Source: Arminella tubonensis (GTDB taxonomy: Bacteria; Pseudomonadota; Alphaproteobacteria; Rhizobiales; Rhizobiaceae). From it: 64,000 nt of DNA. A program made the position numbers and the translations under genes. Position 1 is the stretch's first letter; the number at the start of each line of letters is the position of its first letter. Below, piece by piece: positions 54,307-63,865 of the stretch. Where the stretch lies: assembly GCF_003240585.1 (NCBI RefSeq), contig NZ_PCDP01000028.1, positions 62,001 to 126,000 on the forward strand, read 5' to 3'. The notes beneath the pieces are model-generated. The model saw only the letters and a list, made by a program, of their open reading frames with translations, was not told the origin of the DNA and did no database searches.

Positions 54307-55863
54307 ATGTCGGAGACACAAAACGACCCGGTGAACGACGATATCGTCCTCAGGCTCGAGGAGGTGTCGAAGGTCTATTCCGGCATCGTCGCGGTCAAGC
54401 GGGCGAACCTCGAATTGCACCGCGGCGCCGTCAACGTGCTGGTCGGCGAGAATGGCGCCGGCAAGTCGACGCTAATGAAGATCATTGCCGGCGTCGAGCG
54501 TCCGACGCTTGGCCGCATCATCCTTGACGGCAGCCCGATCACCTTCGACAGTCCCGCCGACGCCCAGGCTCACGGCATCGGCATGATCTTCCAGGAGCTC
54601 AATCTCTTTTCCAATCTGACGGTCGCCGAAAATATCTTTGCAACGCGGGAGATCACCCGCGGCATCTTCGGCATCGACCACAAGGCACAGGTGGCCAAGG
54701 CCAACCAGTTCCTGAAAAAGCTTGATGCCGGCATCAGCGCCGAGACGATGGTGGAAGACCTGCCGATCGGCCAGCAGCAGCTCGTCGAGATCGCCAAGGC
54801 GATTTCACTAAATGCCCGCATCCTCATCATGGACGAACCGACTTCCGCGCTGTCGGCGGCGGAAGTGGATATCCTCTTCAAGGTCATCGCCGAGCTCAGA
54901 GCCGAAGGAGTGGCAATCGTCTATATCTCCCACCGCCTCGAGGAACTGATGCGGATCGGCGACTACATTACCGTCTTGCGCGACGGCCAGATCACGGGCC
55001 AGGCGATGGTCAAGGACATCGACATGAAGTGGATCGTCCGTTCGATGATCGGGTCCGACGCTAAGGATTTCGCCAAGGCCGAAGAGCACGCGATCGGCAG
55101 GGAGGCCTTCCGCGCCGAGGCCATCAGCCTGCCAAGACCGACGGGCGGTCTTGCTGTCGACCACGTTTCCCTGTCAGTGCGGGCCGGCGAAATCCTCGGC
55201 ATCTACGGGCTGATGGGCGCCGGCCGCAGCGAGTTCTTCGAAGCGATCATGGGCCGGCACATGCACTCGACCGGAAAGATATTCATAGACGGCGAGGAAG
55301 TCCGCGAACGCGATACCACCCGGCGCATCCGCCGCGGCCTCGCGCTTATCCCTGAGGATCGCCAGCGCGAAGGACTGGTGCAGGTCTTGTCCATCGCCAG
55401 CAACCTGACACTTGCGAGCCTCGGCCGCTTTGCGCGCTTCTTTCACATCGACGCCGGCGCCGAAAAGGCGGCGGTCCACGACATCATCCGCGACCTGTCT
55501 ATCAAGGCGCCGAACCCGGATTTCGAGGTGACGTCGATGTCTGGCGGCAACCAGCAGAAGGTGGTGATCGGCAAGGCGCTGATGACCAGTCCCAAGGTGC
55601 TTTTGATGGATGAGCCGAGCCGCGGCATCGACGTCGGCGCCAAGGCCGACGTCTTCCGCACCATGCGTCGTCTGGCGAGCGAAGGCCTCGCCATCCTGTT
55701 TTCGACCTCCGACCTCGAGGAGGTCATGGCCCTTTCCGACCGTATCGCGGTGCTCAGCAACGGACAACTCGTCGCCGTCTTCGATCGTGGCAAGGCCACG
55801 GAAGAAGCCATCATCGCGGCCTCGGCCAAGGGACACGGACATACAAGGAAACTCGCATCATGA
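54307..55863 (+). CDS. Ribose-type ABC transporter dual ATPase (RbsA family)
   Basis: 518 residues, two ATPase domains. N-terminal: Walker A GENGAGKSTLMKIIAG, signature LPIGQQQLVEIAKAI and Walker B ILIMDEPTSALS. C-terminal: degenerate Walker A GLMGAGRSEFFEAIMG, signature MSGGNQQKVVIGKAL and Walker B VLLMDEPSRGIDVGAK. The weakened second Walker A is normal for this family. It starts 3 bases after the DUF2291 gene and overlaps the permease start as ATGA. Confidence 0.93.
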   Translation: MSETQNDPVNDDIVLRLEEVSKVYSGIVAVKRANLELHRGAVNVLVGENGAGKSTLMKIIAGVERPTLGRIILDGSPITFDSPADAQAHGIGMIFQELNLFSNLTVAENIFATREITRGIFGIDHKAQVAKANQFLKKLDAGISAETMVEDLPIGQQQLVEIAKAISLNARILIMDEPTSALSAAEVDILFKVIAELRAEGVAIVYISHRLEELMRIGDYITVLRDGQITGQAMVKDIDMKWIVRSMIGSDAKDFAKAEEHAIGREAFRAEAISLPRPTGGLAVDHVSLSVRAGEILGIYGLMGAGRSEFFEAIMGRHMHSTGKIFIDGEEVRERDTTRRIRRGLALIPEDRQREGLVQVLSIASNLTLASLGRFARFFHIDAGAEKAAVHDIIRDLSIKAPNPDFEVTSMSGGNQQKVVIGKALMTSPKVLLMDEPSRGIDVGAKADVFRTMRRLASEGLAILFSTSDLEEVMALSDRIAVLSNGQLVAVFDRGKATEEAIIAASAKGHGHTRKLAS

Positions 55864-56924
55864 CGGCGGACGCCTCACCTACGACAGCGGCAAAACGATC
55901 GAACGGCTCGGTGCTGCTGACACTGATGAAGCTTCGTACCTTCATCGCGCTTTTCGCGGTCATCATTTTCTTCGCCTTCGCAGCCCCGAACTTCACGTCG
56001 ACAGCCAACGTCATTTTGATGTCGAAGCATGTGGCGCTCAATGCCTTCCTGGCGATGGGCATGACCTTCGTCATCATCACTGGCGGTATTGATCTCTCGG
56101 TGGGCTCGATCGTTGGCCTGTGCGGCATGGTGGCCGGCGCGCTCATCCTGCATGGTGTCGAGCTGCCGATCGGCTACACCGTGTATTTCAATCTGTTCGA
56201 GATCGTGCTGATTACGCTTGCCGTCGGCATCGCCATAGGCTTCATCAACGGATTGCTGATCACGAAGCTGAACGTCGCGCCGTTTATCGCCACGCTTGGA
56301 ACGCTTTATGTCGCTCGCGGCCTGGCACTGCTCTCCTCAGACGGGCAAACCTTCCCGAACCTCGTCGGCCGTCCGGAATTTTCGACGACGGGTTTCGATT
56401 TCTTCGGCGCCGGTCGCATCATCGGTCTGCCGGTCTCGATTTGGATCCTCATCGTCCTTGCTTTGCTCGCCGCCTATGTCGCCCGCTCGACGCCGATCGG
56501 CCGCCATATCTTCGCCGTCGGTGGCAACGAACGCGCGGCCCGTATGTCCGGCATCCGCGTCGATACGGTGAAAATGTTCGTCTATATGTTCTCGGGCCTC
56601 TGTGCCGCGATCGTCGGCATCGTCATCTCTTCGGAGTTGATGGCCGCTCATCCGGCAACCGGCGAAAGCTTCGAGCTCAACGCAATTGCCGCAGCCGTTC
56701 TCGGCGGCACCTCGATGTCGGGCGGCCGCGGCACGATCGGCGGCACCATCGTCGGCGCCTTCGTCATCGGCATCCTGTCCGACGGCCTGGTAATGATGGG
56801 TGTGTCCTCGTTCTGGCAGATGGTCATCAAGGGACTGGTCATCATCATCGCCGTCGTGGTCGACCAGGCGCAGCGCCGCCTGCAGCAACGCGTAACCTTG
56901 ATGCAAATGGCAAAGGCGGGCTGA
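55860..56924 (+). CDS. Ribose-type ABC transporter permease (RbsC family)
   Basis: 354 residues with about ten membrane helices. Family motifs are ITGGIDLSVGSIVGLCGM, LNVAPFIATLGTLYVARGLA, VGGNERAARMSGIRVD and AAVLGGTSMSGGRGTIGG. It probably forms a homodimer with the dual ATPase, as usual for this class. Start overlaps the ATPase stop; apsD follows after 3 bases. Confidence 0.93.
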   Translation: MTADASPTTAAKRSNGSVLLTLMKLRTFIALFAVIIFFAFAAPNFTSTANVILMSKHVALNAFLAMGMTFVIITGGIDLSVGSIVGLCGMVAGALILHGVELPIGYTVYFNLFEIVLITLAVGIAIGFINGLLITKLNVAPFIATLGTLYVARGLALLSSDGQTFPNLVGRPEFSTTGFDFFGAGRIIGLPVSIWILIVLALLAAYVARSTPIGRHIFAVGGNERAARMSGIRVDTVKMFVYMFSGLCAAIVGIVISSELMAAHPATGESFELNAIAAAVLGGTSMSGGRGTIGGTIVGAFVIGILSDGLVMMGVSSFWQMVIKGLVIIIAVVVDQAQRRLQQRVTLMQMAKAG

Positions 56925-56927
56925 GAT

Positions 56928-57962
56928 ATGGCAAATTTAACAGGTGCGCTGATCGGTTGCGGCTTCTTCGCCGTCAACCAGATGCATGGTTGGAGCGATG
57001 TGAAAGGCGCCACCATCGTGGCGATCTGCGACCGCGATCCGCAACGGCTGAAGATCGTCGGCGACCAGTTCGGCATCGAGCGCCGGTACAGCGACACGGC
57101 GGCACTCTTTGCCGATGGCGGTTTTGATTTCGTCGATATTGCGACCACGGTGCAAAGCCACCGGACGCTGGTAGAGATGGCGGCAGGCCACAAGGTGCCG
57201 GCCATTTGCCAGAAGCCGTTCGCCCAGACCCTCTCCGACGCCAAGGCCATGGTCGCGGCATGCCGCAACGCCGGCGTACCGCTGATGGTGCATGAAAACT
57301 TCCGCTGGCAGACCCCGATCCAGGCGGTTCGCAAGGTGCTCGACAACGGCGCGATCGGTACGCCGTTCTGGGGTCGGCTGTCCTTCCGCTCCGGCTATGA
57401 CGTGTTCTCCGGGCAGCCCTATCTCGCCGAGGGCGAGCGTTTCATCATCGAGGATCTCGGCATCCATACATTGGATATCGCCCGCTTCCTGCTTGGCGAT
57501 GTCAAATCGCTGACCGCTCGCACCAAGCGGGTAAATCCCGCCATCAAGGGCGAGGATGTTGCCACCATTTTGCTTGACCACGAAAGCGGCATGACCTCGA
57601 TCGTTGATGTCAGCTATGCGACAAAGCTGGCCGTCGAACCCTTTCCCGAGACGCTCGTCGAGATTGACGGCAGCGAAGGCACGATCCGATTGTCTCAAGG
57701 ATACCGCCTCGAGGTCACGAACGGCAACGGCACCGAGATCATCGACGTATCGCCGACCCTGCTCCCCTGGGCATCGCGGCCCTGGCACAACATCCAGGAG
57801 AGTGTCTTTGCCATCCAGCAGCATTGGACTGATCGGCTGATGTCCGGCGGTGAAACGTCAACCTCCGGCGCCGACAATCTGAAGACGTTCGCTCTGGTCG
57901 AGGCTGGCTATGAAAGTGCTTCCACCGGCCGGAGCATCGACATCGGAGTTTTGCTCAAATGA
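56928..57962 (+). CDS. apsD: D-apiose dehydrogenase (Gfo/Idh family)
   Basis: 344 residues. The NAD Rossmann start is GALIGCGFFAVNQMHGWSD. The EKP-type motif is CQKPFAQTLSDAKAMV with catalytic Lys, and the substrate helix is EDLGIHTLDIARFLLGDVK. The beta-sheet domain ends the protein. In the apiose route it oxidises D-apiose to D-apionolactone. The assignment rests on Gfo/Idh family plus being directly coupled to apnL (ATGA overlap) in a cluster with apnO, oiaK and an RLP. Confidence 0.87.
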   Translation: MANLTGALIGCGFFAVNQMHGWSDVKGATIVAICDRDPQRLKIVGDQFGIERRYSDTAALFADGGFDFVDIATTVQSHRTLVEMAAGHKVPAICQKPFAQTLSDAKAMVAACRNAGVPLMVHENFRWQTPIQAVRKVLDNGAIGTPFWGRLSFRSGYDVFSGQPYLAEGERFIIEDLGIHTLDIARFLLGDVKSLTARTKRVNPAIKGEDVATILLDHESGMTSIVDVSYATKLAVEPFPETLVEIDGSEGTIRLSQGYRLEVTNGNGTEIIDVSPTLLPWASRPWHNIQESVFAIQQHWTDRLMSGGETSTSGADNLKTFALVEAGYESASTGRSIDIGVLLK

Positions 57963-59902
57963 CAGGCGGGGAAGATGTGCAACGCCGAAACTTCGCGCTC
58001 TACGGCACTGACAAGACCGAGGCGCCGCCGCGCCGCCTGACGGCCGGACGATTGACGGCAGACCTTGTCGGCGGCAATCTGCGTAGCATCGCCTATGAAG
58101 GTGTCGAGGTGCTGCGCGGCGTTTTTTTCCTCGTCCGCGATCGGGACTGGGGCACGTACGATCCGACGATCGAGGGACTGACGGTAGAGCAGCAGGCCGA
58201 GGGTTTCGCCGTCAGCTACCGCGCGCTTTGCGCTGGCCCTGATGGAACCGATCTCGCCGTTGCCGCTCGAATTTCGGCCGATGCAGGCGGCCGATTGATC
58301 TTCGAGGCGGAGGTCCTGTCGCAAAGTGGCTTCGAGACCAATCGATGCGGTTTCTGTATCCTGCATCCGATTGTCGACCTGGCGGGCTCGGCGGCAACGA
58401 TCGAGCATGTCGACGGCAAGATCGAGCTGACGGCGCTGCCCGACCTGATCGAACCCTGGCAGCCCTTCAAGGCCATGCGAGCCATCGCCCACACAGTTCT
58501 ATCCGACGTCACGGCGGAATGCCGGATGGAAGGCGACATCTTTGAAATGGAAGACCAGCGCAACTGGTCGGATGCCTCCTACAAGACCTACGTCCGCCCC
58601 TTGGCGCTTCCCTGGCCATATTGGATCGCCGCCGGCGAAACGATGAAGCAACGGATTACGCTGACCATCCATGACCGCCGGCCATCCGCCGGCTCCACGC
58701 CCGTGCGCGTCGGCGTAGAACCGGTCCGGTTGAGCCGTGGTAGCCGGCGCGGCACGATGCCTGGTATCGGCGTGACAATCACGCCGGAAGAGGTCAAGGC
58801 AACGCTTGCGTCCCGCTGGCGGATCGCCCATATCGGCGTCCAGGAACTGCTTTTTCACTTCGATCCACTGGCCGGCCATGACGCTGCGGCAATTGCCGAT
58901 TTCGCCGCGATCGCGCTCGGCCATAAAGGCACCTCGACACTCGAGATCGCCGTTTCCTGCTTGCGCCCGCTCGACGACGAGATGAACGAGATCGCGGCGA
59001 TGATGCGTGGGGCCGGTTTCAGACCGAATGCCGTGGTCGTCTCACCCTCTGTTGACCGGCAGTCGACACCCCCCGGCAGCACCTGGCCGGAATGCCCGCG
59101 GCTTGAAGATGTCTATGCGGCAGCGCGCGCAGCGTTCGCCGATGCGCGCCTCGGCGGCGGCATGTTGAGCTACTTCACGGAGCTCAACCGCAAGCGCGTT
59201 CCGCCACAAGCGCTCGATTTCATCACCCATTGTACAAACCCGATCGTACACGCAGCCGATGACCTGAGTGTCATGCAGACGCTCGAAGCCCTGCCCTTCA
59301 TCACCCGGTCGGTGCGTGAGATCTACGGAGACAAACCCTATCGCATCGGCCCCTCGACCATCCCGATGCGGCAGAACCCCTATGGCAGCCGAACCATGGA
59401 CAACCCCGATGGCTCCCGCACTCCAATGGCGAATATCGATCCACGGCACAACGGTCTGTTTGCCGCGGCTTTTGCGCTCGGATACGCCGCCCGTGTCGTT
59501 CAGGCTGACCTCGACCGGCTGACGCTGTCGGCTTTGACCGGCCCTTTCGGCCTGATCGCGGCTACCGGCGAGCCTGTAGCAGAAGGCCGCATGCGGCCAC
59601 TCTTTCATGTCGTCAAGGCACTGGCAGGATTTGCCGGCGCCGAGTGGCAGGAATGCATATCGTCCGATCCAGCAAAGGTGATGGGAATTTCGGCGCGGAG
59701 CGAAGCGGGCGCGGAAATCTTGTTGCTTGCGAACCTCACACCGCAGGAGCAGAGGGTAGATGTCAGCGCTTTCGCCGCTGAAAAGTCGTCACTGTCGATC
59801 TACGATCATCGGCTGGTGGAAAAAGCCTCACCCGATTTCCGGGATGATGGAACTCTCCTGCTACCCGCCTTCTCCGTCGCGACCGCGCATGGGAACGGGT
59901 AG
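57959..59902 (+). CDS. apnL: D-apionolactonase
   Basis: 647 residues, the length expected for ApnL. No signal peptide. The N-terminal half contains RSIAYEGVEVLRGVFFLVRD, TNRCGFCILHPI and MEDQRNWSDASYKTYVRPLA. The C-terminal part has LGGGMLSYFTELNRKRVPP, THCTNPIVHAADDLSVMQTL and MANIDPRHNGLFAAAFALGY. The enzyme opens D-apionolactone to D-apionate. The identification is by overall resemblance and context; I cannot point to proven catalytic residues. It is the last gene of the operon. Confidence 0.85.
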   Translation: MTGGEDVQRRNFALYGTDKTEAPPRRLTAGRLTADLVGGNLRSIAYEGVEVLRGVFFLVRDRDWGTYDPTIEGLTVEQQAEGFAVSYRALCAGPDGTDLAVAARISADAGGRLIFEAEVLSQSGFETNRCGFCILHPIVDLAGSAATIEHVDGKIELTALPDLIEPWQPFKAMRAIAHTVLSDVTAECRMEGDIFEMEDQRNWSDASYKTYVRPLALPWPYWIAAGETMKQRITLTIHDRRPSAGSTPVRVGVEPVRLSRGSRRGTMPGIGVTITPEEVKATLASRWRIAHIGVQELLFHFDPLAGHDAAAIADFAAIALGHKGTSTLEIAVSCLRPLDDEMNEIAAMMRGAGFRPNAVVVSPSVDRQSTPPGSTWPECPRLEDVYAAARAAFADARLGGGMLSYFTELNRKRVPPQALDFITHCTNPIVHAADDLSVMQTLEALPFITRSVREIYGDKPYRIGPSTIPMRQNPYGSRTMDNPDGSRTPMANIDPRHNGLFAAAFALGYAARVVQADLDRLTLSALTGPFGLIAATGEPVAEGRMRPLFHVVKALAGFAGAEWQECISSDPAKVMGISARSEAGAEILLLANLTPQEQRVDVSAFAAEKSSLSIYDHRLVEKASPDFRDDGTLLLPAFSVATAHGNG

Positions 59903-60600
59903 GCCCGACCTGCCCGGCCGACACCCGACCTTCGGACTTGGATAACGCCATCGAACCCCGTCGCGCTGAAGGGGCACGACAGGGATCTAAGTCACCGGAC
60001 AACGCCACGCGAATGACGGCTTAGGCAGCGCCAGACGAGCTTCGCATTCGTCGGTTCGCGCGCGCCCAATTGACTGCGTTCGCGGCCGAACCCGGAACCC
60101 TTAATGCCGCCGCACCAAACATCGCCATCCTTGTTGCAGCCAGCCTCGATCTCGCGTTGTTGACCGTGTGCCCCAGGTTCTCATTCCGCTGGCCACGTCC
60201 CTTGCCCCGCCTGAAAGGCGAGGCAGCGTCGTCGGCCCGCTGATGATGGGCCTGATCCCTCAGCATCCTCTCGCGAACCATGTCCCACATCGTCGAGCAG
60301 TTTAGCGCCACATGGCGCCCTTCGCTTTCGGCCGTGTTCACCGTCTGCGTGCTGTTTTCGTGCCGCATTTCATGCCCAGGCGGCGGGAATCGCAACAGAC
60401 TATGAGCTACGGCCGGCTGCTTTCATCGTTGCCGCCGGTGCTTCAACACCGCCTTTTGCTGGCCTCGAGCATGAACTTTTTCGCATTTGCGAGCTGAAGC
60501 GGCGTTCGCGTCCTCGGCGGGTTTCTGGCTTGCATGGCGGCTGGCCTTCTCGGGCTTTCGACCCTGCTCGCCAAGCGGCATGCAGAGATCGACGCTTGAT
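59903..60600. other. Gene-free stretch, probably decayed
   Basis: No intact gene. Plus-strand 60500-60598 reads VRVLGGFLACMAAGLLGLST and LLAKRHAEIDA before a TGA, like the last membrane helix and tail of a transporter, but upstream frames are broken by stops. The remaining open frames are short and unlike known proteins. Confidence 0.35.
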
Positions 60601-61836
60601 CTACTTAACGATCTCGCCGTCGAAGGCATAGACGTCGATCGGAACGCCAAGGCCCCTTAGGAGTTGCGGCCCGATGCTCTCCAGTCCGCCGTGGCAATCC
60701 GCCAGATCCACAAACGCCTTTGACAGCAGAACCGGGCGCTTGATTTCCTTCGTCAGGTTTTCGAGACGCGAAGCGATATTGACGGCGGGGCCGATGACTG
60801 TGAAGTCGAGGCGTTTGCGCGAACCGATATTGCCATACATCACGTCGCCGACATGAACCCCGATCCCATAGCCAAGGGCGCCGTGGCCGCTTCGAACATT
60901 GGTTTCGTTGAGAGCGATCATCGCAGCTTGCGCTTCACCAATGGCCGCAAGAAGATCGATGCATGCGTTGGGATTGCTAAGAGGAAAGATCGCCAGCAGG
61001 CCGTCGCCCATGAATTTCAGAATTTCGCCGCCGTGTCTCTCGATCGGTTCCGACATGGCGTCGAAGTAGCCATTTAAAAGCCCGATGACGTCATCCCGCG
61101 GCCAGATGTCCGAAAGCGTCGTGAAATCGCGAAGGTCGCAGATGAGAATGGCTGCCCCCACCGTGACGCCGCTTCCCCTCGTGGTGGCGCCGGCCAGAAT
61201 CTGTTCGCTTGCATGAGGTCCGACATAAGTCTCGAGCAGTGTCCGCGCCAGCCGGTTCTTCAGCCTGACCTCGCTCACGAGTGCGAGGGCCGGCAGGAGA
61301 TCCTTGAAAAACAAGATTTCCTCATCGCCGAAACCGCCGAGCCGATCACTTGCGAAACTGACGACGTGCCGCTTGCCGAGCGTATGTTCCATTGGCCAGG
61401 CGATGTAATCAGTCAAGCCTTCAGCGCGCAGATCGTCGAACAGCGGATATTCTGGACCGCTTCCTGACGCAGCGCCGAGATGCCGGCGGATTTCGCTCAG
61501 ACCAGTGGTGATATCGTTGATAGGACTGTTCAGATATTGCTGGGTTTCCTCGGAACCGTGTTCGAAGGTGCGCAGATCGGCCTGCAGCATCCCCTTTCGC
61601 CACAGGATGCGGGCGCCACGCCATTGAGGGTTGTCGATCCTAAAATGAAGCGTCGCGCGGGCGACCGAGATGCCGGCGTCGACGAGCTTCTGGCACATGT
61701 CGACAAAGATGTTGTCGATGAAGCGTTGCTCGCGGGTCTCCGTCATCAACCAATCCAATACCCTCCGCCTTTGCGCCGGCCAGAGCCCATCGTCATCTGC
61801 TGCGGAGTAGGACATCTCTTTCGAAAAGCTTGGCAT
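60601..61836 (-). CDS. Class III adenylate/guanylate cyclase
   Basis: 411 residues; no membrane segments. The N-terminal 200 residues are a helical/GAF-like domain seen in many rhizobial cyclases (RFIDNIFVDMCQKLVDAGIS, ATLHFRIDNPQWRGARILW). The cyclase domain follows: first metal Asp in AILICDLRDFTTLSD, GGEILKFMGDGLLAIFP with the second metal Asp and a Lys, and DFTVIGPAVNIASRLE with the transition-state Asn and Arg. All catalytic positions are present, so it should be active, probably making cAMP. GAGGG precedes the ATG. The input signal is unknown. Confidence 0.88.
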   Translation of the reverse strand: MPSFSKEMSYSAADDDGLWPAQRRRVLDWLMTETREQRFIDNIFVDMCQKLVDAGISVARATLHFRIDNPQWRGARILWRKGMLQADLRTFEHGSEETQQYLNSPINDITTGLSEIRRHLGAASGSGPEYPLFDDLRAEGLTDYIAWPMEHTLGKRHVVSFASDRLGGFGDEEILFFKDLLPALALVSEVRLKNRLARTLLETYVGPHASEQILAGATTRGSGVTVGAAILICDLRDFTTLSDIWPRDDVIGLLNGYFDAMSEPIERHGGEILKFMGDGLLAIFPLSNPNACIDLLAAIGEAQAAMIALNETNVRSGHGALGYGIGVHVGDVMYGNIGSRKRLDFTVIGPAVNIASRLENLTKEIKRPVLLSKAFVDLADCHGGLESIGPQLLRGLGVPIDVYAFDGEIVK

Positions 61837-62028
61837 ATGGCACCCTCAATCATCATTGCCGCACGAGCGATCCATTCGTCATGCCGTGGCCATCGATAAT
61901 CAAGAGATGCCAAATGCTCATGGCCAGTCAAGAGCCGCCCCCGGCGTGAAGAGGCTGCCTGGTTAGCGCTGGCATAACATGCGCATTCGAAAATAGAGCA
62001 ACATGCGCTCGCGTCCTTCCGTTCGGCC

Positions 62029-62493
62029 TCAAAAGCCGAAGTGGCTCAGGCCGGGGTGATCGTCCGGGCGTCGTCCGAGCGGCCAGTGAAATTTGCGCTC
62101 TGCCGCGTCGATCGGGTGCTCGTTGATGCTGGCGTGGCGGTAGCGCATCAGACCATCGTCGTCGAATTCCCAGTTCTCGTTGCCATAGGCACGAAACCAG
62201 TTGCCGCTGTCGTCGTGATATTCATAGGCGAACCGAACGGCAATTCTATTGCCGGTGAACGCCCAGAGCTCCTTGATCAAGCGATAGTCGAGCTCCTTGG
62301 CCCACTTCCGAGCAAGGAAAGCTTCGATCGCCGACCGACCGGTGACGAATTCAGCGCGATTTCTCCATTGACTGTCTTCGGTGTAGGCCAGCGCAACCTT
62401 GGAAGGGTTTCGGCTGTTCCAACCGTCTTCGGCCAGTCGAACCTTCTCGATTGCGCTCTGCGAACTAAACGGCGGCAAGGGCGGGCGGGACAT
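62029..62493 (-). CDS. NTF2-like protein of the DUF1348 family
   Basis: 154 residues from ATG 62493, which has GGAGGAG 8 bases upstream. The small alpha+beta cone fold is recognisable from [60 protein letters not shown] and the C-terminal [22 protein letters not shown]1348 proteins are widespread single-domain proteins without established function. Cytoplasmic; no operon partner. Confidence 0.85.
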   Translation of the reverse strand: MSRPPLPPFSSQSAIEKVRLAEDGWNSRNPSKVALAYTEDSQWRNRAEFVTGRSAIEAFLARKWAKELDYRLIKELWAFTGNRIAVRFAYEYHDDSGNWFRAYGNENWEFDDDGLMRYRHASINEHPIDAAERKFHWPLGRRPDDHPGLSHFGF

Positions 62494-62891
62494 TGAAAAC
62501 TCCTCCAAGATTTCGGATCTGGATCGACTTCGGCGACCGATCTCGTTTGAATGCACGTTTCACGCGCGCCGGGATACTAAACTTTTCGCGACTTTGGCGC
62601 AGCCAAGGCCGCAATATAGTCCTGTCGCCGATGGGTCCATGGTCCGGAATGACTATCTCATGCATAGCGGTGCCTGCCGAACTGGCGCGCATCCCTAGGA
62701 TCATCATCGAGCCAGTGAGACGCGCTCTAACCCAGGCCTCGTCAGCGATATTGCAGAATCATCTCTGCCCGCGAAAGACAATTTACCTTTCGGCCCGATG
62801 ATCTGCTACTGACAGCTCTAACACATCAGCAAGGGCGCCAGATGAGGCTTTTCCTCGTCGGGCTCCCATTACCGTATCTAAAGGACAAAGC
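62494..62891. other. No supported gene
   Basis: Divergent intergenic region between the NTF2-like and hypothetical genes. An 80-codon minus-strand frame (62465-62707) overlaps the NTF2 start and has no recognisable family. AAAGGAC near 62880 is the ribosome binding site of the next gene. Confidence 0.35.
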
Positions 62892-63179
62892 ATGATTACG
62901 CTCACACCGACCCAGATCAGAGGATTGAAGCTCGCCAAGGAAGGGCCCCTCTTTCCTAAGCCAGCAAAGAAGTGGACTCACCTGAACGCCGTAGTGACAT
63001 ACGCAAAGACCGACAGGTTCAAGGAACGGCCACAGAAGATCAAATTCCTGACCACGACGACGCTCGAGGAATTGAAGGAGTTCGGTCTCCTTGAGAAGCG
63101 CAGTCTACCCGATCAGGAAGAAGCGGAAGCCCACGAAATTACCATGGCCGGCAAGATGTGGCTCATGACCAACAAGTGA
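62892..63179 (+). CDS. Hypothetical small basic protein
   Basis: 95 residues with AAAGGAC 6 bases before the ATG. It is soluble, Lys-rich and opens with ITLTPTQIRGLKLAKEGPLF. A pattern suggestive of a small winged-helix-like unit is visible: short helices, then LEELKEFGLLEKRSLPDQEE and a C-terminal ITMAGKMWL resembling the tail of HTH proteins. I do not recognise the family and assign no function. Confidence 0.65.
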   Translation: MITLTPTQIRGLKLAKEGPLFPKPAKKWTHLNAVVTYAKTDRFKERPQKIKFLTTTTLEELKEFGLLEKRSLPDQEEAEAHEITMAGKMWLMTNK

Positions 63180-63218
63180 TCCAGAAAGCCGATCCCGGAA
63201 ACTGTATTTAAGGACAGG

Positions 63219-63835
63219 ATGTACCTTCTCACGGTCGCGAGTATCTGGACTATCGCTGCCCTGACACCGGGGCCTAATTTTCTCCTCGTCGTCCGGGTCG
63301 GCCTGACCGGGCCGCAAATCGTCGCGGTTGCCGCGGTCGCTGGCATCATCACGGGAACATTTTTCTGGGGGCTTGCGGGCTGGCTCGGTATCGGCTCGCT
63401 GTTCACCGCCGCGCCATTTGCCTACGCGGTTGCCAAGATGGCGGGAGGTGTCTACCTCCTGTGGCTGGCCTGCGGCTGCTCTGGCTGGCCCGCCACCGGG
63501 AAAGCAAGATTGCTGTGAAAGAAAACAAAGGCGCCCTGACGCCGATGCAGGCATGGCAGATGGGGCTGGCAACCAATCTTGCCAATCCGAAATCGGCACT
63601 TTTCGTTGCGAGCCTGTTTGCAGCAACGATGTCGCCCGGAGAGCGTTGGATCCACGGGGCGGCAGGGGTCGCCGTTATGATGGCGATCTCGGCGGTCTGG
63701 TACGGGTTTCTAGCCCTCGCACTCAGCCACCGTTCCGCGGCACAGGTCTATCAAAAAGCCCGACGCGTGGTCGATGCAATGGCAGGTGTGATCTTTATCG
63801 GCTTCGGCGCGAAGCTCGCGTTCAGTCAACATTGA
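63219..63835 (+). pseudogene. LysE/RhtB-family exporter with a single-base frameshift
   Basis: The first part (VASIWTIAALTPGPNFLLVV, GIITGTFFWGLAGWLGIG, MAGGVYLLWL) is a LysE-type exporter up to about 63467. The rest (LRLLWLARHRES, GLATNLANPKSALFVASLFA, VVDAMAGVIFIGFGAKLAF) continues in the next frame to the normal C-terminus. Adding one G (CTG-GGC-CTG-CGG) restores YLLWLGLRLLWLA. Full length would be about 205 residues. Either a recent null mutation or a base-calling error. Confidence 0.8.
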
Positions 63836-63865
63836 CCGAACGCGAGACGCGCGCTTGTCATCTGG

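Noticed and set aside
60021..60395. 124-codon minus-strand frame
   Set aside because: Low-complexity Arg/Ala-rich translation with no start signal or family; treated as noise in a decayed region.
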